Shown here: positions 22,822 through 33,774 of the stretch, piece by piece
Position numbering within the stretch: position 1 is the first letter of the stretch
Layout: every line of letters starts with the position of its first letter
Assembly: GCA_024364735.1 (NCBI GenBank)
Contig: JAGFNQ010000728.1
Coordinates: 260,086-324,085 of the forward strand
DNA length: 64,000 nt
Reading direction: 5' to 3'
DNA from: Boesenbergia rotunda
Taxonomy: Eukaryota; Streptophyta; Magnoliopsida; Zingiberales; Zingiberaceae
The notes under the pieces: generated by a model
What the model was told of the DNA's origin: nothing
The model's database searches: none
The model's input: only the letters and a program-made list of their open reading frames with translations
Made by a program: the position numbers and the translations under genes

Positions 22822-23936
22822 TGTTGGATATTGGGTCTTAAAAGACCAATATGATTTATGATTTTGCAAGAGAAAATCGAGGTATCATCAATCGATAAAA
22901 GTCTAAATTGACTTCAAAATCGAAATCTACGTTTTGAGTAGATAAATCTAGACTATTAATTTGCTCAAAATCGATTACGAGTGAATGAGAAATTAATTGT
23001 TAAAGTTAGCTCAAAATGTTACAAAAAGGAAGTAGGGGAAAAATAGTCTCACATTGGAAATTCCAGAGAGAATTCACTTCCTTATATACATTGCTGTGTT
23101 AATTGAGTTAACACAAATAGCACAGGTGCACTCATCCAAGGGGCGAGCAGGTGCTCGCACCTGCAAGCCCGCCACCCGCCACGCGCGCAATGGGCGCTTT
23201 GTTGGCGCACTTTGCAATTTGCACGTACGCATCGTCGTGAGGAGCATTGAGGAGCTTAAATTTATGCTCCGGGTGGCGTGGCTATACCTACGTGACACTT
23301 GGGTGATGTGGCATGCATACATGGCACTCTCGGTTGGACAGAGAGGGATGATTGGCTGCTGACTGGGCAAATGGATGGCAACCGTTGGATCGAGAGAGTG
23401 ATGGATCGCAAGTGATGCGATCTGGAGCGTTGATCACGAATAATCATGATCGGACCATTAGTAATGAAAGTTGATCTGGCGGCTGAGATCAAAGGAGGGC
23501 TGAAAGGTTACAATCCTCCAGATCTAGGGCTGAGATTAAGAGATCTGGTTGAAGGGTTACACCCTGTAGATCGAACAGATCAGATGAACTCACCAAGGGG
23601 TACTTCACCTCTTCACCTAGTATAAATAGGACCCCTAGATGATGGAAAGAAATCACAAAAATCACTTATACTCACTCAAGCCTAATCAACCTTGCATCCA
23701 TTCCATTTTCTGCATCCGGAGTCCAAAAAACCTACGAGAGGGTTCGCCGGTCTTGGAATTTGAAGTGCTACTATTCCGAAACATCGTCGTTGTATCTTGG
23801 AAACGAATTGCTGCTATCTGTAAGTACCTGAGCGGAGCAATATCGTTTTACGGAGATAGTGTTGAACACTAGCCTCGATGATATTATATCAAATTGCATC
23901 CTTCCCAGCGGCAATACTCACCGACGGATCCAAACA
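22822..23936 (+). repeat. 5' LTR of copia element 2
   Basis: 1115 bp, TGTTGGATATTGGG...GATCCAAACA. A 'tataaatag' box lies near 23622, and a GTAAGT-like donor at about 23820, similar in position to the one in copia element 1. Confidence 0.9.
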
Positions 23937-23965
23937 ATCGTAAAACGATATTGCTGCAATCTGAT

Positions 23966-24964
23966 ATGGCCGTGATCAACGACGTTTCGACTACCGCTTC
24001 ACCCGGAGTCCTGATCTCCGTTCCACCTGGAGAGAAGCCGGAGAAATCCAACGGAGCTGATTTCAAAAGATGGCAGTAGAAGATGATATTTTATTTGACG
24101 ACGCTAAACCTTGTAAGATTTTTTGCGTGAAGACCCGCCAGCCGCTATGGAAGGAGATTCCAATAGTAAGGCTGCTTACGATGCATGGTCACACGGAGAT
24201 TTCCTGTGTCGTAATTATATTCTCAATGCATTGGACAACACGTTATATAACGTGTATTGTCTAATAGAGACGACAAAATCTCTGTGGGAATCACTAGAGA
24301 AGAAATACAAAATCGAAAATGCTGATTTGAAGAAATTCATTGTCGGCCGATTTCTGGATTTCAAAATGGTGGATTCCAAAAGTGTGACATCTCAAGTCTA
24401 AGATATGTAACTGATATTGCATGATCTAGATGCCGAAGACATGAAGCTGAACGAGTCATTCAAAGTGGCCGCGGTAATTGAGAAACTCCCCCTGTCGTGG
24501 AAGGATTTCAAAAATTACCTGAAGATAAGCAAAAGGAGATGGGGCTTGAAGACCTGATCATGAGACTACGAATAGAGGAGGATAATCGAAGGTTCTCCGA
24601 CTCTAAAGGAACGAAGCGGGCTATCGACGAGATGTCTAACCTGGCTGAGCTGAACTCCAAGAAGCCGAAGCAATTCAAAAAGAAGGCTCAAGGCAAGAAA
24701 TTCAAGGGCTCGTGCTACAACTGTGGAAAGCCAAGACATATGTCCAAAGATTGCAGACGCCCAAAGAAACCAACCAAGGGACAGAAGGATGTTGCGAACC
24801 AAGTCGCAACTTCTGACAACATGGAGCTAGATCTCACTGCGGTCGTGTTTGAAGCCAACATGGTGGTGGACAACTCAAAGCAGTGGTGGATCGATATTGG
24901 AGCAACACGTCATATCTGTTCTGATAAGGCGATGTTCTCCAAGTATACTCCGATAAGTGGATGA
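23966..24964 (+). pseudogene. gag: Copia element 2 gag and start of protease, disrupted
   Basis: Begins MAVINDVSTTASPGV. Gag helices (KRWQ, LREDPPAAMEGDS, LWESLEKKY) are readable across a TAG at 24077, a one-base shift near 24120, and TAA codons near 24399 and 24408. A CCHC knuckle CYNCGKPRHMSKDC follows (about 24715). The protease motif reads DIGATRH at 24893, where the family has D-S/T-G, so the active-site triad is changed. TGA at 24962-24964 ends this open stretch. Confidence 0.88.
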
Positions 24965-27883
24965 AAGCTCTATATGGGCAATTCCACGACCTCGCCGATT
25001 GTCGGACTTGGAAAAGTTATTCTGAAGATGACATCAGGGAAGGAGCTAACTCTTATTGATGCGCTCCATGTTCCCGACATCAGGAAGAACCTAGTTTCTG
25101 GATCGGCGCTTATTAACGCCGGTTTCAGACTAGTGTTCTAGTCAAACAACTTTGTACTTACGAAGAATGATATATTCGTAGGTAAAGGGTACTTAGAACA
25201 AAGTCTATTCAAGATGGTTGTAATGACTGTACACCGTGAATTTGTTGGTAATAAAATAAAAGCTTCTAGCTATGTTGTTAAGTGTTTTAATTTATGGCAT
25301 GATCGACTTGGACATGTTAATAATAATACTCTGAAACATCTCGTCAAATTAAATTTATTACCAACATCAATGTTGACAAAACACACAAATGTGAAGTGTG
25401 TGTGGAAGCAAAAATGATGAGACTACCTTTTCATTCGGTGGAAAGGTCAACAACTCCTCTAGAGTTAATACATAGTGATCTATGTGACTTAAAATTCGTG
25501 CAAACTAGAGGAGATAAAATGAATTTTATTACTTTTATCGATGACTGCACGAGATTCTGTTATGTCTTTCTTTTAAGAAGTAAAGACGAAGTTTTAGAAG
25601 CTTTTAGAATCTATAAAATAGAAGTTGAGAATCAACTTGATAAACGAATTAAAATAATTCGTAGCGATAGAAGTGGAGAATATGGTGCATCGTTTAATGA
25701 ATTTTGTTCAGAATTTGACATTATCCATCAGACATCGACACTTTACTCACCTCAATCGAATGGTGTTGCCGAACGTAAAAATCGGACATTAAAGGAAATG
25801 ATGAATGCCTTGTTGATAAATTCAGGCTCACCCCAGAACTTGTGGGGGGAAGCTATATTATCGATAAATCACATTCTTAATAAAATCCCTCACAAGAAGA
25901 ACGATAAAACGCCACACGAACTATGGAAAGGCCGCAAGCCATCGTATAAAATACTTGAAAGTGTGGGAGTACTTGGCAAAGGTCGAAGTACCCAAGCTAA
26001 AGCAAATAAAGATCGGACCTAAAACGTTCGATGTAATATTTGTCGGATATGCCCAAAATAGTAGTGCATATCATTTCATAGTTCACAAGTCAGACATTCC
26101 TGATATTCATGTGGGAACAACCATAGAATCTCGGAATGTAATATTCTTTGAAAGTATATTCCCAAATAAGAAGGGAAACATTCAAAGTGATAGCAACGGA
26201 AGATCTAAAGACAATGACGTTTCTGAACTTACTTGTCGTAAAAGGACTATTGACTATCAAAACGAAGAGTCACGTCGGAGCAAACGGGCTAGAGTTGAGA
26301 AATCGTTCGGGCCGAACTTTATGACTTTTATGTCAGAAACAAACCCAAGAACATTGAACGAAGCTCTCTCTAGTCCCGACGCCCCATTATGGAAAGAAGC
26401 AGTCAATAGTGAAATCGAGTTCATCATGAATAACCATACTTGAGAATTAGTGGACCTTCCTTCTGGTTCTAAACCATTAGGATGTAAGTGGATACTAAAA
26501 TGCAAGTATAAAGCTGATGGATCGATTGACAAGTATAAGGCTAGACTTGTAGCCAAAGGATACAAGCAAAAGGAAGACCTTGATTACTTCGATACCTACT
26601 CACCGGTAACAAGGATTACGTCCATACGAGTGGTGATAGCTATCGCAGCATTGTATGACCTTGAAATACATCAAATGGATGTTAAGACTCCATTCTTAAA
26701 TGGTGAGTTGGAAAAATAAATCTATATGGAGCAACTCGAGGGGTTCGTAGTTCCAGGAAAAGAGGAAAAGGTGTGTCGACTTGTTAAGTCGTTGTACGGA
26801 CTTAAACAAGTGCCTAAACAATGGCACGAGAAATTTGACAAAATAATATTGTCAAACGAGTTCAAAATAAATGAATGTGACAAATACATTTATGTAAAAA
26901 ACACACCTAAAGACTATGTAATCGTCTGTCTATACGTAGACGATATGCTTATAATGGGTAGTAATCATAAGATAATCATGAATACAAAGGACATGTTGAC
27001 AAAAAATTTCGATATGAAAGATATGGGTTGAGCAGAATTTATATTGGGAATTAAAATTCTCAAGACATCTGAGGGGATAGTTTTGGCACAATCCCACTAT
27101 GTAGAGTCGGTGTTGAAGAAGTTCAATGCGTACGATCTCTCTACAGTGAAAACACCTATGGATCTAAGTCAACACTTAGCGAAAAACCAAGGTGAGCCCA
27201 TATTGCAATTGGAATATTCTCGGATAATAGACAGTTTGATGTATCTCACAAACTGCACACGTTCGAATATTACCTGTGCGGTCAACAAGCTAAGTCGGTT
27301 TACGAGTAATCCAAACGACACCCATTGGAAAGCATTGATGCGAGTTCTTAGATATTTGAAATATACTATAAACTACGGATTACATTACGGAAAATATCCC
27401 GCTGTCTTAGAGGGATATTGTGATGCTAATTGGATATCAGATACAAAAGATTCCAAATCCACTAGTGGATATGTATTCACGATTGGTGGGGGAGCAGTAT
27501 CTTGGAAATCCACTAAGCAGACATGCATTGCTCGGTGAACAATGGAATCCGAGTTTATAGCACTAGACAAAGCAGCTGAAGAAGTTGAATGGCTGCGGAA
27601 TTTCTTGGAAGATATTCCGAGCTGGACAAAATTTGTTCCCGCCGTATTTATACATTATGATAGTCAATCGACTATTGGAAGGGCACAGAGTAGTATGTAT
27701 AATGGTAAGTCACGACATATACGTCGTAGACATAATACCATTAGACAGTTAATCTCGAATGGAGTGATTGCAATCGATTATGTAAAGTCCAAAGATAATT
27801 TGACAGATCCTCTTACGAAGGGGCTAAATCGAGATCAAGTATATTGCTCATCAAGAGGAATGAGATTAAAAATCTACAACTAA
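24965..27883 (+). pseudogene. pol: Copia element 2 pol, disrupted
   Basis: Rest of protease, then the GAG-pre-integrase motif WHDRLGHVNN (near 25288), integrase core (LIHSDLCD, FIDDCTRF, GVAERKNR), RT with KARLVAKGY and an intact YVDDML box (near 26933), and RNase H (DANWISD, KSTSGY). Breaks: TAG 25138, frameshifts near 25400 and 25965, TGA 26441, TAA 26717, TGA 27029, TGA 27536. The last segment is open to TAA 27883. The mutations are mixed in type, unlike the TGG-biased set in copia element 1, which fits long decay. Confidence 0.9.
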
Positions 27884-28429
27884 AACGACTGTAATGGTAA
27901 CCCAACCTTGTTGACTGGAGATCCCAAGATCTTGGTTCAATGGGACAACGAAGTTACAGAAGTTGTGTTATAGCACACAAAATATATTATCCCAATCCTA
28001 GGATGAATAAGTGTTGTCCTACCACATGTAGTGAGGTTAAGCTTATGCTTTTAATGACTTCTATACCTTTATAAGGTAGAGTATGGTAGGATACTCTTGA
28101 TAGAAGGTCACCTATGTGAGCGTGAAGACAGACCGCTTCAATGAAACACTCATGAATCCAAGATGGTGTCCATGACCGAAACGGAACCAACCATGAGAAC
28201 CAAAAGTAGGTGAGATAAGTCTCTGTGTGGATGTTATTGTCTTAGTATACACAAGCAGCTGAGCATTTCAAGACATCACGTTCACTGCGCAGCCTAGTAT
28301 GCTCGATAGCATTCTACTATGAAAGGTTCAAAGCCACAAGCTACCTCTCCTGATGCATTGACTTATCGATTGGACTCCTGTAAAGTGTCTGCATGCATAC
28401 ACGCATTAATTTCCATTCATGTGGGGGAT
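27884..28429 (+). other. 3' non-coding region and polypurine tract of copia element 2
   Basis: No coding signal. It ends with gtgggggat immediately before the 3' LTR. Confidence 0.8.
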
Positions 28430-29533
28430 TGTTAGATATTGGGTCTTAAAAGACCAATACAATTTATGATTTTGCAAGAGAAAATCGAGGTGTCATCAAT
28501 CGATGAAAGTCTAAATTGACTTCAAAATCGAAATCTACGTTTCGAGTAAATGAATCTAGACTATTAATTTGCTCAAAATCGATTACGGGTGAATGAGAAA
28601 TTAATTGTTAAAGTCAGCTCAAAATGTTACAAAAAGGAAGTAGGGGAAAAATAATCCCACATTGAAAATTCCAGAGATAATTTACTTCCTTATATACGTT
28701 ACTATGTTAATTGAGTTAACACAAATAACACAGATGCACTCATCCAAGGGGCGAGCAGGTGCTCGCACCTGCAAGCCCGCCACCTGCCACGCCGCACACG
28801 CACGCAATGGGCGCTTTGTTGGCGCACTTTGCACTTCGCACGTACGCATCATCGCAAGGAGCATTGAGAAGCTTAAATTTATGCTCCGGGTGACGTGGCT
28901 ATACCTACGTGGCACTTGGGTGATGTGACATGCATACATGACACTCTCGGTTGGACAGAGAGGAATGATTGGCTGCTGACTGGGTAAACAGATGACCACC
29001 GTTGGATCGAAGAGGGTGATGGATCGCAAGTGACGCGATCACGAATAATCATGATTGGACCATTGGTAATGAAAGTTGATATGGCGGCTGAGATCAAAGG
29101 AGGGCTGAAAGGTTACAATCCTCCAGATCTAGGGCTGAGATTAAGAGATCTGGTTGAAGGGTTACACCCTCTAGATCGAACAGATCAGATGAATTCACCA
29201 AGGGCTAGTTCACCTAGTATAAATAGAACCCCTAGATGATGGAAAGAAATCACAAAAATCACTCGTACTCACTCAAGCTTAATCAACCTTGCATCCATTC
29301 CGTCTTCTGCATCCGGAGTCCAAAAAACCTACGAGAGGGTTTGTCGGTCTCGGAATTTGAAGTGCTGCTATTCCGAGTCATCGTCGTTGTATCTTGGAAA
29401 CGAATTACTGCTATCCGTAAGCATCTGAGCGGAGCAATATCGTTTTACGGAGATAGTGTTAAATACTAACCTCGATGATATTATATCATATTGCATCCTT
29501 CCCGGCGGCAATACTCACCGACGGATCCAAACA
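28430..29533 (+). repeat. 3' LTR of copia element 2
   Basis: 1104 bp, TGTTAGATATTGGG...GATCCAAACA. Compared with the 5' LTR it has many substitutions and small indels, including a deletion around 29033-29037 relative to 23420-23440. Confidence 0.9.
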
Positions 29534-29686
29534 TTAATTTTGTTTGTGTGTGTTTGCAATTGATCTGTTCTCTTTATGTTTTCTATTGTGCATGCACTAA
29601 CTTCATTGTGAACATGCACTCGAAAGCAAAACAAGCACCTATTCAACCCCTTCCCCCCTCTTTCTGTCGGCAACCTCAATCCAACA

Positions 29687-29956
29687 AAAATAAGGTAATG
29701 GACTTTCAAGTTTGTATTTTTCTTTGATTACATGCAAAGCTTTACAATGTTCTCATATAGAATTTACAAGTATTCTGTCTTATTGAATTTGATCAAACCA
29801 AACAAGATTAATTCTTACTTCTACTGTGTTTCTTCTTGTTGGAGGTATGAATTTCTCTCGTACTTATGCCTTCTACTGTGTTTCTTCTTCTCCTCCCTGT
29901 TGCAACCTCTCTTTCTCAAGATTGTTGAGATTTAATTTGACTCGAAACAGTCCAAT

Positions 29957-30019
<63 letters not shown>

Positions 30020-30539
30020 TTGTTGAAATACATAACATGGGATGTTGCCAAGGCAATTCCAGGAAGCAGCAGATCATATGCCGTGTCATTGTTATTCTGA
30101 GATGTTACTTTTTGCATGATTTATTGCGCCCCTTCATGTTCATGCATATTTCTGAATCCTCGTGCAGGAGGAATGTCGAAGAAGAAGTCAGAGATAGCTG
30201 TCACTGAAAATTCCTGTTTTTTTTTCTTCCCCAGCTGAAAATCATTTCCCAAAGTTCTTCAAAGCAATAATGGAGTCCTGAATCGAGCTGAGCCCCATCT
30301 CCCATGTTACAATAATGCTCAGACAACGACAGGAGCAGCATGAGAAGAAGAGGAACAAGAAGAAAGAAGAAATTCAATTGTGCACGGCTTTTGGCGCTGT
30401 GAACTCCAACAAGGTCAATGGCATTTTCTCTACGCCGACGAGGTTTTATATATTATCCTTCCTCTAATTGTGTGTGTTCATGTATGTGTGTGTGGTGTAG
30501 TAAAGATGGCAAAAGATAATTTATTCATCTCAACGTGTC
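29687..30539. other. Intergenic DNA with ATTT microsatellite
   Basis: No gene recognised. About sixteen TTTA units fill 29955-30021; the ORF across them (29826-30026) is just repeated YLFI. A GAAGAA-rich patch lies at 30332-30370. Confidence 0.75.
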
Positions 30540-30949
30540 CGTCAATCCTTCTCAGGATCAACACAGAAGAATTAAATCATGAAAGCTACTAGTCCAGATA
30601 CTTTGACTAGTACGTGGGAGAACGGACACATTGATTTTACTAGATTTTAATTCCTAGACCTTAAAGTAATAACATTCACGTCCTAACTATAATCTATCCC
30701 GTGGGGATGGCCACATCGTAATTAAGGCAGCAAAAGCCGATTCGCTCGCCCTCAGTGCCTCCGCCAACCCATCTCAGGGCCAACACAGAGGAAGTAAATC
30801 ACGAAAGCTATTAACTCAAATATTATGACTAGCGCATAAGGAGGACGGACATACTAATTTTATTAAATTTTAATTTCTAAATTTTAAAATGATAATATCC
30901 GTATATTAATTATCAATCTATCTCGTGGAAAAGGTCACGTCGTAATTAA
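30540..30949. repeat. Diverged tandem duplication of about 190 bp
   Basis: Copy 1 at about 30540-30728 and copy 2 at about 30761-30949 share the same order of blocks: caacacaga(a/g)ga, gaaagcta, gactag, gacggacata-like, ttttaatt, ctatc(c/t)cgtgg and a(t)cgtaattaa. They differ at many positions, so the duplication is old. The SINE at 30950 inserted at the end of copy 2. Confidence 0.75.
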
Positions 30950-31199
30950 AAAAAAATGATGAACCAGGTAGCAGACAAATTGAACCTGGGGTGACCGGCC
31001 CGGCCTCACGGAAGTTTTCCACCGGTCACCAGGATAAATCGGGAAGCACTCGCGGTGACCAGTCTAGAAGCCCAGGGTCCCAGGATTCGCGCCCCATTTG
31101 AAGAAAAAATTCCTATAAAATGCGCCGTAGCTGGGGATCGAACCGTGAATGTCTAGATTAACAACTAATGACCTTACCGCTGCACCATAGCCCCGGGGC
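30950..31199 (-). mobile_element. tRNA-derived SINE with 18-bp target duplication
   Basis: A 250-bp element read on the minus strand from 31199. It has a polymerase III A box (TATGGTGCAGCGGTAAGG, near 31175-31192), a B box GGTTCGATCCCC (near 31133-31144), a GC-rich body, and a short poly(T) end. Flanks are aggtcacgtcgtaattaa at 30932-30949 and 31200-31217. Ending in a T run is a property of the plant Au-SINE group. It is non-coding and depends on LINE enzymes in trans. Confidence 0.9.
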
Positions 31200-31217
31200 A
31201 GGTCACGTCGTAATTAA

Positions 31218-33100
31218 GATAATTGGAAGAGAGGTGCATTGATTGGCTTTGAATCGTAAAAGTGGTCCTCCATTTTTGATTATTAATCATTAAAAGGGGC
31301 CTCTCATTATTTTTTTGTCCTGTATTTAGATTACAAACTGGACCATGTTTGACGGATATAGTCTAGATGAAGTCACTTTCACCGAACACCTAATGGACAA
31401 GGGGATTCATACATGTTTATGCTAATCATATTAATAAGGGGCGGATGCAATGGTAGGTCGGTAGATGCTGTGTTCTTACGAGGGAATTGCATACATAGGC
31501 ATGCATAGACTTTCCATCAACCATGTGTTCAACCCTTTATTTGTTTATACTTCGGCTCATTCAATTACTTCTTCTATCTTGCATTTTCATTCTGTACGAA
31601 TTAACTTCGGATGAATTTTTTTTAATGAATAACTGAATTGATAAGCTACCCACTATTATCATGATGATTGATAAAATTGATATAACTTGAATATCTAATA
31701 TCAACTAAAAATAAAAATAAATTATAAGATCATAACACGTCGTTAAAATCCACTCTTACCTTCAAAATGATCATTATATCAATAAAAAAATAAAAATAAA
31801 TTATAAGATCATTTACGATAAGAGGTCGTTAAAATCCTCTCTTACTTTCAAAATGATCATTTTATCCTCGACTTTGTGATTACTAGAGTTTGTTTATATT
31901 TTTTAAGCGATTAAATGGCTCAAACTGATCTTATATCAATTTTGGCAATTTGTATATAATTTTTTAACATTAATGTAAACTATTAGGGAGGATATTATGG
32001 TTAAACTCTTCACTGATAAGTCAGAAATCTAAAATTTGAAACTGCATAATATTAGAAATTATTTTTCTTAATAGGTAGCGGGCTTGAGAATGTTAATCGT
32101 CAGGATTAATCTTTATGTATATTTTTTGATTTATTTTGACGATCGATGAAAAATTTATATAAGACGTCCCAAATTTGACTTGACCTCACTAGTTAATATT
32201 TTTTCAACCATTTAAATTAATTTTTTTTATATCCAATTAATCTTGAGCGATCTTTATTTATTTGATTATTTTAAAAATATGAGTAAATTCCTGTTATCTA
32301 TTCAAATTAAAAAATTGAATAGAAAATAATACTATATGTCATGATTATTAGATTCTCAAATAATAAATCAGGTATTTAAATTTTGAGACTCAATTACGAT
32401 AAATTATTAAGGATTTTTTTTAATAAATAGTGAATTCGAGAATGTTAATTGTCATGATGAGTTTTATATATGCTTCTGTGATTTATTTGATGTAGATGAA
32501 AAATTTTTATGGGATGAATTAATCAGCTCCTAGATTAATTTATTCAAATCTAAATATTTTTTTGAAAGTACAAGTGAATCAAAATTATCATATATTTTAA
32601 ATTTAAATTACTTTTAAAAAAATAATATACTCTTAAACATATTATTTAAAAAATGTACATGTAAATTTTAAGAATTTCATGAGAAAATTTAATTTGATTA
32701 CGACTATTGGCTGATTTTTTAAAAAAAATAGTGATATTTTTAAATATTTTAGAAATATATATTCCCCTTAAACCCCTTGTAAAAACACTATTTTATTTTT
32801 TCCCCCAATAAATTTTACTTAATATGGTAACAACAAATCTTTAAAAAAATGTTTTTAGGAAAAAATAGAGTAAGAGAAAATAGACATCGGTTTTGTCAGT
32901 TTGCATGCGTCTCGTATTAATCTGGCGAAGCTTGCGTACTTTAGCTGTGATCCACGGTTGCTTTGGCTGGCATGTGATCTAATATCCCGGCATCGCATTA
33001 CAACTTCTATTAATTATTGCATTACTCTTCTTAATGAAGCAATTTGAGACGAGAGAGAAAGTGAGAAGGGGAGAGGAGAAGAGTATTGTATTAGGCCGAG
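31218..33100. other. AT-rich intergenic DNA with degenerate repeats
   Basis: No gene seen. An about 75-bp unit (aaaataaaaataaattataagatcat ... aaaatgatcat) is duplicated at 31707-31780 and 31787-31866. A second diverged pair (gagaatgttaat(c/t)gtca ... gatgaaaaattt) occurs at about 32070-32155 and 32430-32515. Confidence 0.65.
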
Positions 33101-33774
33101 GTTGACTGGGGAAGCTGGCAACTGCTGGTTCTTGTTTAAACTTTTGCAAGTACAGAGCAGCGCACAACCCCACACTCCTTCCTGCTGCTGCTGCAGCAGC
33201 AGCATTGGTTTCTCTGGCCTGGACCTTTGCTTCGCTCTTTGCCTCGTGCGCTTGTCAGAGGGAAAGAGGAGTCTTTCGTTGATCGCAAAATCGAATCTTT
33301 TCTGCCATAGGGAGCTCCCTCGACGTCCCATTGGCTTGTCGCTAGCCGCTTCCTTGTCCCATCATCCGGGGTGTGCTCTCGGGTGAAGCTCGAGTAGTGG
33401 TGACTGACCCTGCAAAGGGTTTTTTTGTTTGTTTGTTTGAATTTCTTGTTTTTGGGATTTTGGATCCCTTAAAGAAGGGATTTTGACCGGGGTCCGGAGG
33501 GTCGCTCTTTGCAAGTGTTCCTGCTCCGAGAGTGATATAAGAAAGGAAATTAGAATCAAAGAAACTGGATTTTTTTTTTTTCAAGGCGCCTGAAGAACCT
33601 TGATATTGCTGGTAGGTGTTGCCAGAAAGTCGAGATTTTGATAGGAGACTATTCGGAGAAATGCCTTTTGATGTCCTTTTGAAGCAGGGAGGAGTCTGGT
33701 GCGACTTTGGCTGGAGTTTTTTGCTGCGTGATGCTAGAAATTGGAGGTAGATACTGAGAAAATAAAACTGTGGA
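33101..33774 (+). other. Probable promoter-proximal region and 5' UTR of MLO gene
   Basis: GC content rises here next to the MLO start. A perfect 22-bp palindrome of TGC/GCA triplets lies at 33183-33204. Several short upstream ATGs exist. The transcription start cannot be fixed from sequence. Confidence 0.5.

Larger units (their letters stand above)
22822..29533 (+). mobile_element. Degraded full-length copia element 2
   Basis: 6.7 kb with LTRs at 22822-23936 (1115 bp) and 28430-29533 (1104 bp), differing by many substitutions and a few indels. Flanks are ttagt (22817-22821) and ttaat (29534-29538), one mismatch. gag-pol follows in copia order from ATG 23966 to TAA 27881-27883. About a dozen stops and frameshifts make it inactive. 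A polypurine tract gtgggggat (28421-28429) abuts the 3' LTR, but no standard tRNA-Met primer site lies in the 29 bases between 5' LTR and gag. Confidence 0.9.
14353..29686 (+). mobile_element. Old copia-type solo LTR split by two later insertions
   Basis: The LTR begins TGTTGGTGCAACAAG at 14353 and ends ATCCAACA at 29686. It is flanked by aaact (14348-14352) and aaaat (29687-29691), one mismatch. It survives in three pieces: 14353-15915, about 22733-22821, and about 29539-29686, roughly 1.8 kb in all. A CTATAAAG box lies near 15693, and a U3 with many diverged gtcgac/caattg palindromes lies at 15295-15680. No primer site follows the right end, so it is a solo LTR. The middle piece (gagagtgatccaccaaacg) and right piece read as the normal R-U5 continuation of such LTRs; this supports the nesting. 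Confidence 0.65.

Noticed and set aside
29826..30026. Small ORF of repeated YLFI
   Set aside because: It is translation of the ATTT microsatellite.
31130..31195. A tRNA gene
   Set aside because: A and B boxes are present, but the flanking target duplication, T-tail and 250-bp body show a SINE rather than a functional tRNA.
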